A model generated the notes under the pieces. It worked only from the letters and a program-made list of their open reading frames with translations, was not told where the DNA came from and did not search any database. This document shows, piece after piece, positions 24,721 through 33,700 of a DNA stretch of 64,000 nucleotides. How positions within the stretch are numbered: position 1 is the first letter of the stretch; every line of letters starts with the position of its first letter. Position numbers and translations under genes: made by a program. Source of the DNA: Candidatus Villigracilis affinis (GTDB lineage: Bacteria; Chloroflexota; Anaerolineae; Anaerolineales; Villigracilaceae); the NCBI GenBank assembly GCA_016718275.1, contig JADKEA010000011.1, positions 62,001 to 126,000 on the forward strand, read 5' to 3'.

Positions 24721-25188
24721 TTACTGCTGATACGCAACCGTCACCGAAACGGAGCCATCTCCAACGGGAGCGCCACCAATGACAACGGTCTTTCCATTAC
24801 CTTCGAAGAACATGGCGATCATGCCGCCGAAGGTCGTGGTCATTGAAGTGTCTTCGGTGTAACCTTGCTTGCCCAGTTCATCGCGATAGAACTTCATCAC
24901 ATCGTCAGCGCTCATATTGGTCTGATAAGTGACTGATTGAGGCGTGCTGATCACATTAAACGCATCGCCAGTTACAGGGAAGGGCGATTCGCCGCCAACA
25001 GTAATATCGCCGCCATCCTGTTCCACAGGCGGGATCGTGGGCGCTTCGAAGTCGTCATCACTATCCTGAGGGACACCAGGCATCTCGGGAGTATCAAAAC
25101 CATTATCACCGCCACCCATGATCGTCTGGCAGGCCAGTGAAGCCAAAACAAGAGCCACTATTGCAAGCAAAACACTATATTTTTTCAT
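24721..25188 (-). CDS. Lipoprotein, function unknown
   Basis: A 155-residue lipoprotein with the signal peptide MKKYSVLLAIVALVLASLAC and a good lipobox (Cys 20). A Gly/Asp/Pro-rich acidic linker (about 25-60) leads to a C-terminal domain of about 95 residues: TGDAFNVISTPQSVTYQTNMSADDVMKFYRDELGKQGYTED in segments. That Ser-x-Asp-Asp-VMKFYRDEL pattern resembles small periplasmic domains that occur in many Anaerolineae lipoproteins, but I cannot name it. Ribosome site AAGGAGAAG; a minus-strand TATAAT is at 25217-25222. Confidence 0.8.
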   Translation of the reverse strand: MKKYSVLLAIVALVLASLACQTIMGGGDNGFDTPEMPGVPQDSDDDFEAPTIPPVEQDGGDITVGGESPFPVTGDAFNVISTPQSVTYQTNMSADDVMKFYRDELGKQGYTEDTSMTTTFGGMIAMFFEGNGKTVVIGGAPVGDGSVSVTVAYQQ

Positions 25189-25216
25189 TTTCTTCTCCTT
25201 GAGCTAAGTTTCAGTC

Positions 25217-25261
25217 ATTATACATAGCCCACAGGGAATGTTAATCCCCTTAAAGTATAAT
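25217..25261. promoter_or_regulatory. Divergent -10 boxes of lipoprotein and DUF255 genes
   Basis: ATTATA at 25217-25222 is a minus-strand TATAAT for the lipoprotein gene, with a 28-nt leader and a ribosome site. TATAAT at 25256-25261 serves the DUF255 gene, whose ATG at 25272 is only 10 nt further and has no ribosome site. Confidence 0.55.
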
Positions 25262-25271
25262 TAAACTCATT

Positions 25272-27317
25272 ATGAATAAACTTGCGCAATCCACCTCGCC
25301 ATATTTGCTCCAACATGCCAATAATCCCGTTGACTGGTACCCATGGGGGAGCGAAGCCATTGAAAAGGCAAAGGCTGAAGACAAGCCGATCTTCCTTAGT
25401 ATCGGATATGCGGCATGCCACTGGTGTCACGTCCTTGCTCATGAGTCTTTTGAAAACCCAGAGACCGCCGCGTTCATGAACGAGAACTTCATCAACATCA
25501 AGGTGGATCGCGAGGAGCGCCCCGACCTCGATGGCATTTACATGCAGGCCGTCGTCGCCATGACGGGCTCAGGCGGGTGGCCCATGTCTGTTTTTCTTTC
25601 ACATGACCTCAAGCCATTTTATGCAGGCACCTACTTTCCACCTGTACGCCGCTTCAACCTGCCCGCATTCATGGATATCCTTTCAGGGCTTTCAAACGCC
25701 TGGAAAAATGACCGCACAGAAATAGAAAAAGTCGGCGAACAAGTCAACGGATATTTACAGAATCAAAATCAAAACAAGTTGAATGATCCGCTTTCGCGCG
25801 AACACCTCGACGCCATCGCCAAATCTTTGGAAGGCGCATATTACTGGGGTTATGGTGGCTGGGGAGATGCCCCAAAGTTTCCACAGCCGATGGCGCTTGA
25901 ATTTTTACTTCACCATTCCATCACCAACAAAACAGACGAACATCTCAAGCTCGTCAATCACTGCCTGCACATTATGGCACGCGGCGGCATGTACGATGTG
26001 GTCGGCGGCGGCTTCTCGCGCTACAGCACAGATAATTTCTGGCGCGTGCCGCACTTCGAGAAAATGCTTTACGACAACGCCCTGCTCGCCCGCGCCTACC
26101 TGCACGCATGGCAAGTCACTAAAGATCCATTTTTCCAACGCATTGTTGAAGAAACGCTTGAATTTGTCAGCCGCGAACTCACCCACGAACAGGGCGGCTT
26201 TTATTCCTCGCTTGATGCTGACTCGGAAGGTGTGGAAGGCAAATTCTATGTTTGGACTCTCGATGAGATTCGCGCAACACTAAAAGAAGAATCGGAGTTC
26301 TTTGAAGCGGCATACGGAATCACCCTCGAAGGGAATTGGGAAGAGAAGACAGTCCTGCAACGTTCCATGGATGACGCCTCCCTTGCCGCCCGCTTCAAAC
26401 TTAACCTTGAAGCTGTTCCTATTAAACTGGCAGAATCTCACTCGAGGCTTTTATCGGTCCGCGCCTTGCGCATTCGCCCCGGCACCGATGACAAAGTCCT
26501 CACCGCGTGGAATGGGCTTATGCTGGCAGCCTTCGCCGAATCAGCCCGAGTCCTCGCAGAATCCTCCTCACATTCCAGCAACTATCTTGATCTGGCTACG
26601 CGCAGCGCAGAGTTTTTATTATCGAACCTTCGCCCCGATGGGAAGCTACATCGCTCCTGGCGCGATGGTCGCATTACGGATGAAGTCTTCCTCGAAGATT
26701 ATGCCGCGTTAATCCTCGGTCTGCTCGAACTTTATCAAACCGATTTCAACAACAAATGGTTTTCATCTGCCCAAATATTGACAGATGAAATGATCGAAAA
26801 ATTCAGGGACCCCGAAGGCGGTTTCTTCGACACGCCTCATACTGGCGAAACTTTGTTATTCCGCCCAAAGGATACGTTCGACAATGCCACGCCATCGGGG
26901 AATGCATTGGCATGTGAAGCGCTGTTGAAAATGGCCGCTTACACCGACAACGGAAAGTATCGCGACCTTGCAGAACAATCCCTGCGCCTCATCAGCGAAG
27001 CTGTTTTGCGGCATCCGCTTGGGTTTGCGCGCTGGCTGTCCGCGATGGAGAATGCCTTGGGAAACATGAAGCAGATTGCAGTGTTGGGCGAAGCGGGTGA
27101 GGAAAACTTCGAGCGTATGATCAAAGCGATTCGAGCAGAATACAGACCGGGCGTAGTGGTGGCCGCTTCCGCCTATCCCCCATCAAAAAATGCACCAGCC
27201 CTGTTGGAACAGCGCACGCTCATCAATGGGGAGGCTACCGCCTATGTATGCGAAGGCTTTGTTTGTAAACAGCCAACCACTGATGTTGAAATACTCATTG
27301 CGCAGATCAACGCATGA
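25272..27317 (+). CDS. Thioredoxin domain-containing protein, DUF255/YyaL family
   Basis: A 681-residue protein of the family that includes bacterial YyaL and mammalian SPATA20. The N-terminal thioredoxin-like domain (about residues 1-165) begins AQSTSPYLLQHANNPVDWYPWG and has the redox-like motif ACHWCHV followed by VDREERPDLDGIYM. The rest is an (alpha/alpha)6-barrel related to N-acylglucosamine epimerases and glycoside hydrolases (GGMYDVVGGGFSRYSTDNFWRVPHFEKMLYDNALL). The biochemical role is not established. The gene is first in a three-gene unit; its stop overlaps the next start by 4 bp (ATGA). Confidence 0.92.
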   Translation: MNKLAQSTSPYLLQHANNPVDWYPWGSEAIEKAKAEDKPIFLSIGYAACHWCHVLAHESFENPETAAFMNENFINIKVDREERPDLDGIYMQAVVAMTGSGGWPMSVFLSHDLKPFYAGTYFPPVRRFNLPAFMDILSGLSNAWKNDRTEIEKVGEQVNGYLQNQNQNKLNDPLSREHLDAIAKSLEGAYYWGYGGWGDAPKFPQPMALEFLLHHSITNKTDEHLKLVNHCLHIMARGGMYDVVGGGFSRYSTDNFWRVPHFEKMLYDNALLARAYLHAWQVTKDPFFQRIVEETLEFVSRELTHEQGGFYSSLDADSEGVEGKFYVWTLDEIRATLKEESEFFEAAYGITLEGNWEEKTVLQRSMDDASLAARFKLNLEAVPIKLAESHSRLLSVRALRIRPGTDDKVLTAWNGLMLAAFAESARVLAESSSHSSNYLDLATRSAEFLLSNLRPDGKLHRSWRDGRITDEVFLEDYAALILGLLELYQTDFNNKWFSSAQILTDEMIEKFRDPEGGFFDTPHTGETLLFRPKDTFDNATPSGNALACEALLKMAAYTDNGKYRDLAEQSLRLISEAVLRHPLGFARWLSAMENALGNMKQIAVLGEAGEENFERMIKAIRAEYRPGVVVAASAYPPSKNAPALLEQRTLINGEATAYVCEGFVCKQPTTDVEILIAQINA

Positions 27318-28618
27318 CAAAAAAACTGGGAGGCATTTTTTTTGCTGCATTGACAGCATTTCTAGTCTACCGCTTCACGGTCCGATACTATTTCGGCGAA
27401 GTACAAGAGAACGCAATAGATTTCCCGTCATATTACCATGCGGCAAAATTAACATTTGAGCAAAACAAATCGCCATACATAAAAGCAAATTGGAACATTG
27501 CAGAAGAAGCATATAAAAACGAGACAGGCGAAGATATCCTATATCCATTTTTATACCCGCCGCCAAGCCTGCTATTCTTCAGGCTTTTTACCCTGCTTGA
27601 GTATGAACCCGCAAAGCGATTCATGCTGGGATTAAATCATTGGCTCACACTGGTATTTATCCCCCTATTCTTTTTCGGTATTCTCAAATTACGCCCGCAT
27701 AACCTGCTTCCCATCGTTGGGACTCTTTATCTTTACAACTTTTTTCCCCTCATCCTGACGTTATACACAGGCCAGATCAATCTGTTGATTCTATTGTTAA
27801 TCCTACTTACATGGCTGGGGATCCATGAAAAATGGAAGCCGTTTGTGGTCGCCCTGCCTTTGGCGTTGAGCATCGTGTTGAAACTCTATCCTGTTTTGTT
27901 CTTCGTTATTTTTTTCATACGCAGGGAATATAAAGTAATTTTATACACACTGTTCCTTCTGATCGTCATATCAGCAGTTTCAACGCCATTTCTGCCGCAC
28001 AACATCTGGCTGGATTGGATCGAAAATGTCGCTTCAAAAGGATATCTTCAAGATCTTCCAGGGGTTGCCGCAGGCAAGCCAGCAAACCAAAGCGTAAATG
28101 CCCTACTTGTTCGTACCATGTATGGATTGAACGTTCGATTCGATCCATTATTTACCCTACCCGACTGGATTGTCCGCATCTCGCCATATATTATTTGCGG
28201 CCTGATTGGTTCGATCTCCCTGGCAGCGACCTGGTTGTCTCGCGATCATAAAAACAACGCGAACATGCAGTTTGGTATCTGGTTAACCGCTATGTTCCTG
28301 ATCGCGCCATTCTCATGGGACCATCATCTTGTCTTGATCCTGCCTGCGATTTTTATCGCCATCTACGAGGCTTGGAATCGCAAGCTGTATATTGCACTCC
28401 CTGTATTACTCGGAACATCATTTTTTCTTGCACTTAACTTTAATTTCAATAATCCATCGTTTCGAGAAGGCTGGCGCACATTATTAATCTCTGCGAAACT
28501 GTATGCAGTCGCAATCGTTTGGCTCTTCTTTGTTCTAGCTTCACTCATGGGATTAAAGGGGTTAAAATCAGAACATCAATCAAAAAAGTGGATGATATTT
28601 CATGGAAATCTTCGTTGA
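27314..28618 (+). CDS. Polytopic GT87-type (DUF2029) glycosyltransferase
   Basis: A 434-residue membrane protein with about ten hydrophobic segments and the DUF2029 pattern: IDFPSYYHAAKLTFEQNKSPY, then YPPPSLLFFRLF and the central LTWLGIHEKWKPFVVALPLALSIVLKLYPVLF. Family members use polyprenyl-phosphate-linked mannose or related donors outside the membrane; the acceptor here is unknown. Protein O-glycosylation of Thr/Pro-rich stalks elsewhere in this window is an attractive but untested possibility. It overlaps both neighbours (4 bp upstream, 17 bp downstream), so translational coupling is likely. Its sequence is more AT-rich than its neighbours. Confidence 0.8.
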   Translation: MTKKLGGIFFAALTAFLVYRFTVRYYFGEVQENAIDFPSYYHAAKLTFEQNKSPYIKANWNIAEEAYKNETGEDILYPFLYPPPSLLFFRLFTLLEYEPAKRFMLGLNHWLTLVFIPLFFFGILKLRPHNLLPIVGTLYLYNFFPLILTLYTGQINLLILLLILLTWLGIHEKWKPFVVALPLALSIVLKLYPVLFFVIFFIRREYKVILYTLFLLIVISAVSTPFLPHNIWLDWIENVASKGYLQDLPGVAAGKPANQSVNALLVRTMYGLNVRFDPLFTLPDWIVRISPYIICGLIGSISLAATWLSRDHKNNANMQFGIWLTAMFLIAPFSWDHHLVLILPAIFIAIYEAWNRKLYIALPVLLGTSFFLALNFNFNNPSFREGWRTLLISAKLYAVAIVWLFFVLASLMGLKGLKSEHQSKKWMIFHGNLR

Positions 28619-29240
28619 AAATTTAATTAAAATTCTTCTGGCTGTAGTCGTTGGCGGAGTGATCGGGGCAGAACGCGAATATCAGGATAAAGCCGCTGGC
28701 TTTCGCACGATCATTCTGATCACGCTTGGCTCGGCATTGTTCACGATTTTCTCTATGACTATGGATCCCGGTTTCACCCGCTCGCGCGTTGCGGCAAACA
28801 TCGTGACGGGCATCGGCTTCCTTGGCGCAGGTGCCATTGTGCGAGAAGGCGGAAAGATAGGCGGGCTGACCACAGCCGCCACCATCTGGCTCTCTGCCGC
28901 GCTGGGCATGGGAATTGGCGCAGGTGACCTCTATCTTTCCCTCACAGCAACCGTGGTAACCCTGTTGGTTTTGCTGGTTTTTCCACGCATTGGTGAACGC
29001 ATTGACCACATCCGTGAGGCGCGCTCTTATAGGATGGTAATCAGTACTACTAATCTCAAGAAAATGGAAAAGGTGGAAAAAGCTTTAGATGACTGCTCTT
29101 TGAAGGTCCTTGAACACCATCAGGCAAAATCAGAAAGCGAGATCATCAGCACATGGAAGACAGTTGGCTCGCCTGCCAACCAGGAAAAATTCACGCAACT
29201 GATGTTGAAGGATAAGGATATCAAGGAGATGGATTACTAA
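28602..29240 (+). CDS. MgtC/SapB family membrane protein
   Basis: A 212-residue protein. The first about 130 residues hold four or five membrane helices with the family signature VVGGVIGAEREYQDKAAGFRTIILITLGSALFT and GIGFLGAGAIVREGG. The C-terminal cytoplasmic domain of about 75 residues (RMVISTTNLKKMEKVEKAL) looks ACT-like, as in full-length MgtC. MgtC proteins regulate ATP synthase or magnesium-related physiology in enterobacteria; in other phyla the role is unclear. It is the last gene of the DUF255-GT87-MgtC unit and ends at a strong terminator. Confidence 0.88.
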   Translation: MEIFVENLIKILLAVVVGGVIGAEREYQDKAAGFRTIILITLGSALFTIFSMTMDPGFTRSRVAANIVTGIGFLGAGAIVREGGKIGGLTTAATIWLSAALGMGIGAGDLYLSLTATVVTLLVLLVFPRIGERIDHIREARSYRMVISTTNLKKMEKVEKALDDCSLKVLEHHQAKSESEIISTWKTVGSPANQEKFTQLMLKDKDIKEMDY

Positions 29241-29266
29241 ACCCATCATTTCCCCATCTACATAAA

Positions 29267-29304
29267 ACAAACAGAAGGCTCTCTTACGAGAGCCTTCTGT
29301 TTTT
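29267..29304. terminator. Bidirectional terminator between mgtC-like gene and tatA
   Basis: ACAGAAGGCTCT (29271-29282) pairs with AGAGCCTTCTGT (29289-29300), followed by T5 on plus and preceded by an A-rich run on the left that becomes T-rich on minus. Confidence 0.9.
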
Positions 29305-29488
29305 ACTTGGGTTCTTCTTTTGTTTCAGGCGTATCGGCCTGTTCTTCTTTTGTGCCCAATCCATCACGGAAAGACTTGATACTGCGTCCAAGCTCTCCAG
29401 CAACCTTGCCAATACGGCCCGGGCCAAACAGGAGAACGATGATAACCAGGATGATGATCCACTCTGCGCCACGCGGTAGTCCTAACAT
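29303..29488 (-). CDS. tatA: Twin-arginine translocase subunit TatA/TatE
   Basis: A 61-residue protein with a short N-terminal tail, one membrane helix (EWIIILVIIVLLFGPGRIGKV) with the conserved FGP at the hinge, an amphipathic helix (AGELGRSIKSFRDGLG) and a short acidic/charged tail. TatA oligomers form the passage through which folded Tat substrates cross the membrane. The amine oxidase at 21100 is one predicted substrate. Ribosome site GGAG. tatC is not in the window. Confidence 0.9.
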   Translation of the reverse strand: MLGLPRGAEWIIILVIIVLLFGPGRIGKVAGELGRSIKSFRDGLGTKEEQADTPETKEEPK

Positions 29489-29545
29489 AAAACACTCCTT
29501 TTGTGATTTTCAACCTTATCGTACCACAGTTGAATGAAAAAATAA

Positions 29546-30649
29546 TTAGAGTGATCTGCGAGAGAAAAAGCCTTCGATGTAGCGAATGGCGCGGCGAACG
29601 AACGAGCGCAGGCGTGCAAAAAGGCGATATTGTTCGGGGTGAATCTGTTTCTTCGCGGGGATGGGACCCGTCCACTCCACAACCATGGCGCCCCAGGTCA
29701 ACCCGCCGCCGAAGCCGACGAAAACGACCTTGTCTCCACTTTTGAGGCGTCCATTTTGAATGGCTTCCACGGTCGCGATCGGAATGGATGCGGTGGAAGT
29801 ATTGCCATATCGATCCACGTTGATCACGAATTTTTCCAATGGCATCTTCAGGTATTTGGCCGCAGTTTCGATAATGCGGTAATTGGCTTGATGAGGGATG
29901 ATGCAATGAATGTCATCGGTGGTCATCTTCACCTGTTCGAGCGCCTCCAGGACGGCACGTCCCATCACACGCGTGGCAAAGCGGAATACTTCCTTTCCGT
30001 CCATGTGAACAAAATGCTTTCCTTCATGGATGGTTAACTCGGAGGCAGGGAAATGCGAGCCGCCGCCCGGCAGGGTCAACGTATCGGCACCTGAACCGTC
30101 AGAATGCATCACGGCAGACATAATTCCACCGGGAATGTCACTGGCTTGTAAAACAAACGCGCCCGCACCATCGCCGAACAAAATGCAGGTACCGCGATCC
30201 TTCCAATTGACAAAGCGCGAAAGTACCTCAGTTCCAACAACCAGCGCATTCTTGATGGATCCGCTGCGGATGGCTTGTGCGGCCATGTTGACCGCGAAAA
30301 TAAAGCCCGTGCAGGCGGCTTGCAAGTCAAACGCTCCGGCTTTGGTGGCACCGATCTGGTCTTGAATAATACAAGCGGTTGCGGGGAAAATGTATTCAGG
30401 TGAAGAGGACGTGCAAATGATCAAATCCAATTCTGTGGGAGCAAGGTTTGCCACCTGCAAAGCCTTGACCGCCGCCTCCACACCCAACGTGGACGGGAAC
30501 TCATTCTCGCGGGCAATGCGGCGCTCACGGATGCCGGTACGGTCACGGATCCATTGATCGTTGGTATCCACCAGTTTAGAAATATCATCATTTGTAAGCA
30601 CCGGTTCCGGAACATACATGCCCCAACCTGTAACATGCGCGAATGGCAT
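29546..30649 (-). CDS. fabH: 3-oxoacyl-ACP synthase III
   Basis: KAS III starts fatty-acid synthesis by condensing an acyl-CoA with malonyl-ACP. The catalytic triad is complete: Cys in LQAACTGFIFAV, His in CIIPHQANYRI, Asn in NVDRYGNTSTAS. The N terminus (VTGWGMYVPEPVLTNDDIS, WIRDRTGIRERRIA) is typical. The protein is 367 residues, about 35-40 longer than usual, because of a basic tail (ARLRSFVRRAIRYIEGFFSRR) after the normal end. Its start is 10 bp below the stop of the adjoining fabF, so the two form an operon. Confidence 0.93.
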   Translation of the reverse strand: MPFAHVTGWGMYVPEPVLTNDDISKLVDTNDQWIRDRTGIRERRIARENEFPSTLGVEAAVKALQVANLAPTELDLIICTSSSPEYIFPATACIIQDQIGATKAGAFDLQAACTGFIFAVNMAAQAIRSGSIKNALVVGTEVLSRFVNWKDRGTCILFGDGAGAFVLQASDIPGGIMSAVMHSDGSGADTLTLPGGGSHFPASELTIHEGKHFVHMDGKEVFRFATRVMGRAVLEALEQVKMTTDDIHCIIPHQANYRIIETAAKYLKMPLEKFVINVDRYGNTSTASIPIATVEAIQNGRLKSGDKVVFVGFGGGLTWGAMVVEWTGPIPAKKQIHPEQYRLFARLRSFVRRAIRYIEGFFSRRSL

Positions 30650-30659
30650 TCTTTCTCCT

Positions 30660-31901
30660 TTACTTAATGAAGCGGCTTAGAACGAGAGTGGCATTATGTC
30701 CGCCAAATCCAAACGAATTGGACATGACGTGATTGGGCTCCGCCTTGCGGGGTTGATTGGGAACATAATCAAGATCGCATACAGGGTCGGGCGTTTCATA
30801 GTTCATCGTGGGAGGCAGGATGTTATCCATGATCGTCAATGCACAGAAGACTGCCTCAACCGCACCGGAAGCACCCAACAAATGGCCGGTCATGGACTTG
30901 GTGGATGAGACGGGAATCTTATATGCCAGTTCCCCAAACACGGTTTTGATCGCACTGGTCTCAGATTTATCATTCAAATATGTAGATGTACCATGAGCGT
31001 TGATATAGCTGATATCTTCAAGCTTGAGTCCTGCATCTGCCAGCGCAATGCTCATGGAGCCAACCGCACCCGCGCCATCCTCAGAAGGAGCAGAGATGTG
31101 ATGGGCATCATCGGTCGTGCCGTAGCCGCTAAATTCACATAAAATGTTCGCGCCGCGCGCCTGGGCATATTCGAGGGATTCCAGAATAAGCACACCCGCG
31201 CCCTCCCCCATCATGAAACCATCGCGGTCCTTATCGAAGGGACGTGAAGCTCGCAGCGGCTCATCATTTCGCGTGGACAGGGCGGTCATGGAATTCATGC
31301 CCGCCATGGCAATGGCGTTAATAGCCGCTTCTGAAGCGCCCGCGATCATCACATCGGCAGAGCCGCGGCGGATCATTTCAGCAGCTTCACCCAGAGCGTT
31401 TGTGCCAGAAGCACAGGCAGTAGCCAAAGACATGTTCGGTCCGCGCACGCCGAGGCGGATGGCAATGTTTCCCGCCGCGCCATCTGAGATCATCATTGGG
31501 ATGAGGAATGGGCTGACTCGGTCAGGTCCGCGTTCACGCATGACATCATATTGTTCAAGCAGGGAACTGATACCCCCAATGCCCGTACCGATCAAAATGC
31601 CGATACGGTCACGGTTCGATTCATCGATCTTGAGGCTGGCATGTTCCACCGCCTCCAAAGTTGCGGCTGTGGCAAATTGTGTAAAGCGATCCATCTTGCG
31701 CGCATCGCGCGTGCCGAATAGCGCAACCGGGTCGAATCCTTTTACTTCTGCTGCGAATTTTGTCTTATGCGCACTCGCATCAAAGGTTGTGATGGGGGCA
31801 GCACCGGATTTTCCAGCGAGCAATGCCTGCCATGTATCCTTTGAATTATTTCCCACAGGGCTGACGCAACCCAGCCCCGTTACAACGACGCGTTTTCTCA
31901 T
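30660..31901 (-). CDS. fabF: 3-oxoacyl-ACP synthase II (second copy)
   Basis: A 413-residue KAS II with all catalytic residues: Cys in SLATACASGTNALG, His in NAHGTSTYLND and SMTGHLLGASGA, and the terminal SNSFGFGGHNATLVLSRF. It is close to the fabF at 16701, with the same motif order and length, so the two are paralogues. It sits immediately upstream of fabH on the same strand. acpP, fabD and fabG are not in the window. The pair may set the starter and first elongation steps. Confidence 0.93.
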   Translation of the reverse strand: MRKRVVVTGLGCVSPVGNNSKDTWQALLAGKSGAAPITTFDASAHKTKFAAEVKGFDPVALFGTRDARKMDRFTQFATAATLEAVEHASLKIDESNRDRIGILIGTGIGGISSLLEQYDVMRERGPDRVSPFLIPMMISDGAAGNIAIRLGVRGPNMSLATACASGTNALGEAAEMIRRGSADVMIAGASEAAINAIAMAGMNSMTALSTRNDEPLRASRPFDKDRDGFMMGEGAGVLILESLEYAQARGANILCEFSGYGTTDDAHHISAPSEDGAGAVGSMSIALADAGLKLEDISYINAHGTSTYLNDKSETSAIKTVFGELAYKIPVSSTKSMTGHLLGASGAVEAVFCALTIMDNILPPTMNYETPDPVCDLDYVPNQPRKAEPNHVMSNSFGFGGHNATLVLSRFIK

Positions 31902-31946
31902 TCGTATTCTCCTTGATTACAAGCAGTAATTTTAAAATATTTAATC

Positions 31947-31983
31947 GAAGACGAGGACAAGTTCCACACTCGTCCTCGTCTTC
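31947..31983 (-). terminator. Stem-loop after HAD-DinB gene
   Basis: GAAGACGAGGAC (31947-31958) pairs perfectly with GTCCTCGTCTTC (31972-31983). It lies between the end of the HAD-DinB gene and the start of fabF. A weak AT-rich tract (to 31931) follows on minus. Confidence 0.65.
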
Positions 31984-32021
31984 ATATAACACTATACGGA
32001 GGTGGAAGACACGCCGAAAAA

Positions 32022-33212
32022 TTAGAGTTTCTTCAGCGTATTCCACACCTGCTGAAGGTGCATTCGGTCATGGTCGGCCATAAAACCGATCACTTCCAGG
32101 AAATCCGTTGGTCCAAAGATGGCGTGACGGGCCTTGCGCTCCCATGTTTCGGCGGGGATCTGGGAAAGCAAATTCAAGGTTTCGCGCCGCGCATCATTAA
32201 ATTCCTTCACTGCAAGCGGGCCATTTTCATGCAAATAATCCCTCTGGCTTGCCCATACACTTGTATCCGGACGGGGAATAAACGGTTCATTTTGTTCGGA
32301 AAACAACTTGATCTGCATATGGTGGATTTCGCGCTCGGTATCGAGCATATGACAGACGATCTCGATCATCGCCCAATCTTCTGCCGAGGGTTCACGCGCC
32401 CAAGTGGTTTCATCCAATCCGTGCAACAAACCATTCATGGCGGCGGGAGTAGCGGATAAAACCCCCAGGATCGAATCCATTGTTTTGAAGGATGGAATTA
32501 GGGCGGAGAGATCGGTGGATTCTAGCCAACGGCGCAGATCAGACAAATTACCGCGCACCCCCGCTTCAGGTCCAGACGTGGAAGCGGGTTCGTTTTCCAC
32601 GTGAAATGCAGCCAGCCCAAGCATCTTCGAAGGTTTGATGTCGCGTTCGATGTCGTTGCCAACCATCAACACAGGACCATCCGGCCAGCCCATAAGCCCG
32701 AGGACTTCGGCATAATAGGCAGGGTGCGTTTTCGTAAAGTGGAAATTCTCGAAGGAGGAAACGATCTCGAACTGCTCAGGTTCAAAACCCGCCCAGCGCA
32801 GACGAGAATATGTAGCCTCGCGTGGAAAAAGCGGATCGGTAGCCACGGCAATCCGATATCCCTTTGAAAACGCCCACTCCACAAATTCCCGTGCCTCGGG
32901 CCTCTGTGTGGTCAGGCTTCCCAGTGAAGGAAAAATATTATCGTAGAAATTTTCAAGGGGAGCCCGTAGCACGTCAGGGGCAAGATTCATGCGTGGATAG
33001 AATTCCGCGTCGAATACCTGCACGAGCGTGCGGGAAAAATCATCACTCGTGTTCATGGCATTGGTGCCCGCCATCAGGGCGCGCAACATGATATCGGGTG
33101 CAACGTATGTGCCTAGTTCCTTCGCCAAAGCTTGAAAATACGCTGGGATAAAGGCTTCCATATTGGTGTTGAGCAATGTGTCGTCGAGATCGATCAGAAG
33201 TGTTAGCGTCAT
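32022..33212 (-). CDS. HAD-family hydrolase fused to a DinB-like domain
   Basis: A 396-residue two-domain protein. Residues 1 to about 235 form a HAD-type phosphatase: motif I LLIDLDDTLLNTN, motif II-like VATDPLFPREAT, and the late motif GNDIERDIKPSKMLGLAAFHV. From about residue 250, after a short linker, is a DinB/DUF664-like four-helix domain (AAMNGLLHGLDETTWAREPSAEDWAMIEIVCHMLDTEREIHHMQI, and the final MADHDRMHLQQVW), with His residues placed as metal ligands. The HAD part probably removes phosphate from a small metabolite; DinB-like domains often act as thiol or metal-dependent transferases. ATG 33212 is chosen because it begins the HAD core. Confidence 0.82.
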   Translation of the reverse strand: MTLTLLIDLDDTLLNTNMEAFIPAYFQALAKELGTYVAPDIMLRALMAGTNAMNTSDDFSRTLVQVFDAEFYPRMNLAPDVLRAPLENFYDNIFPSLGSLTTQRPEAREFVEWAFSKGYRIAVATDPLFPREATYSRLRWAGFEPEQFEIVSSFENFHFTKTHPAYYAEVLGLMGWPDGPVLMVGNDIERDIKPSKMLGLAAFHVENEPASTSGPEAGVRGNLSDLRRWLESTDLSALIPSFKTMDSILGVLSATPAAMNGLLHGLDETTWAREPSAEDWAMIEIVCHMLDTEREIHHMQIKLFSEQNEPFIPRPDTSVWASQRDYLHENGPLAVKEFNDARRETLNLLSQIPAETWERKARHAIFGPTDFLEVIGFMADHDRMHLQQVWNTLKKL

Positions 33213-33244
33213 AGTATTATTGGACTCCCCCGCGGAGTCAGGAA

Positions 33245-33574
33245 TCATTCTTTTATTTCGAATTTGAACGGCAAATCGTGGCACTTGCCGCAGCCGATCT
33301 GCGGCTCGGAAACAGCCTGGTTTACCTTTTCACAAAACGCGCTCACCTGCACCCGCCGTTGAAAAATGGCGGTAATGGGACGTTCCACAGTGACCTTCAA
33401 TTGCATGTGCTGACAGGAATTTGCGCGGGCAATATCCGGCACGGGGCATGTTTTACACAGGTCACGCGTCCAAGCCTGACCGTGGACCTGGAGCAAACGG
33501 CACTCCTCGTCATTGCGGCCACGGAAATAATTGCCATAGAAATGTGGGCATTCACGCCCTGCGGGTGTTTTCAT
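33245..33574 (-). CDS. Small Cys-rich protein, function unknown
   Basis: A 109-residue soluble protein with eight Cys: C9, C25, C40, C43, C54, C81, C95 and C98 by my count. Two pairs are CxxC (LCKTCP and GCGKC), and HFYG and CQHMQ add His residues, so a zinc or iron-sulfur site is likely. No signal peptide or membrane segment. The N-terminal GRECPHFYGNYFRGRNDEECRLL is the most distinctive part. It lies 32 bp upstream of the HAD-DinB gene on the same strand. I do not recognise the family. Confidence 0.65.
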   Translation of the reverse strand: MKTPAGRECPHFYGNYFRGRNDEECRLLQVHGQAWTRDLCKTCPVPDIARANSCQHMQLKVTVERPITAIFQRRVQVSAFCEKVNQAVSEPQIGCGKCHDLPFKFEIKE

Positions 33575-33597
33575 TTTTGGGATAATTGATAAAAAAC

Positions 33598-33652
33598 GGA
33601 GCGCAGGCTTCAGTCTGTGCCGTGCTTGGGACCAAATCCGCGCTCCTGTATT
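33598..33652. repeat. Imperfect inverted repeat
   Basis: GGAGCGC near 33598 and GCGCTCC near 33645 bracket a segment with the inner string CAGTCTGTGCC, which also occurs in the glmS leader near 11690. It may be a dispersed palindrome. It fills most of the gap between efp and the Cys-rich gene. Confidence 0.4.
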
Positions 33653-33700
33653 TGTGATGGGGTTTAAAGAAGAGGATCAGGCTGAGAGCCTGACCGGCAG

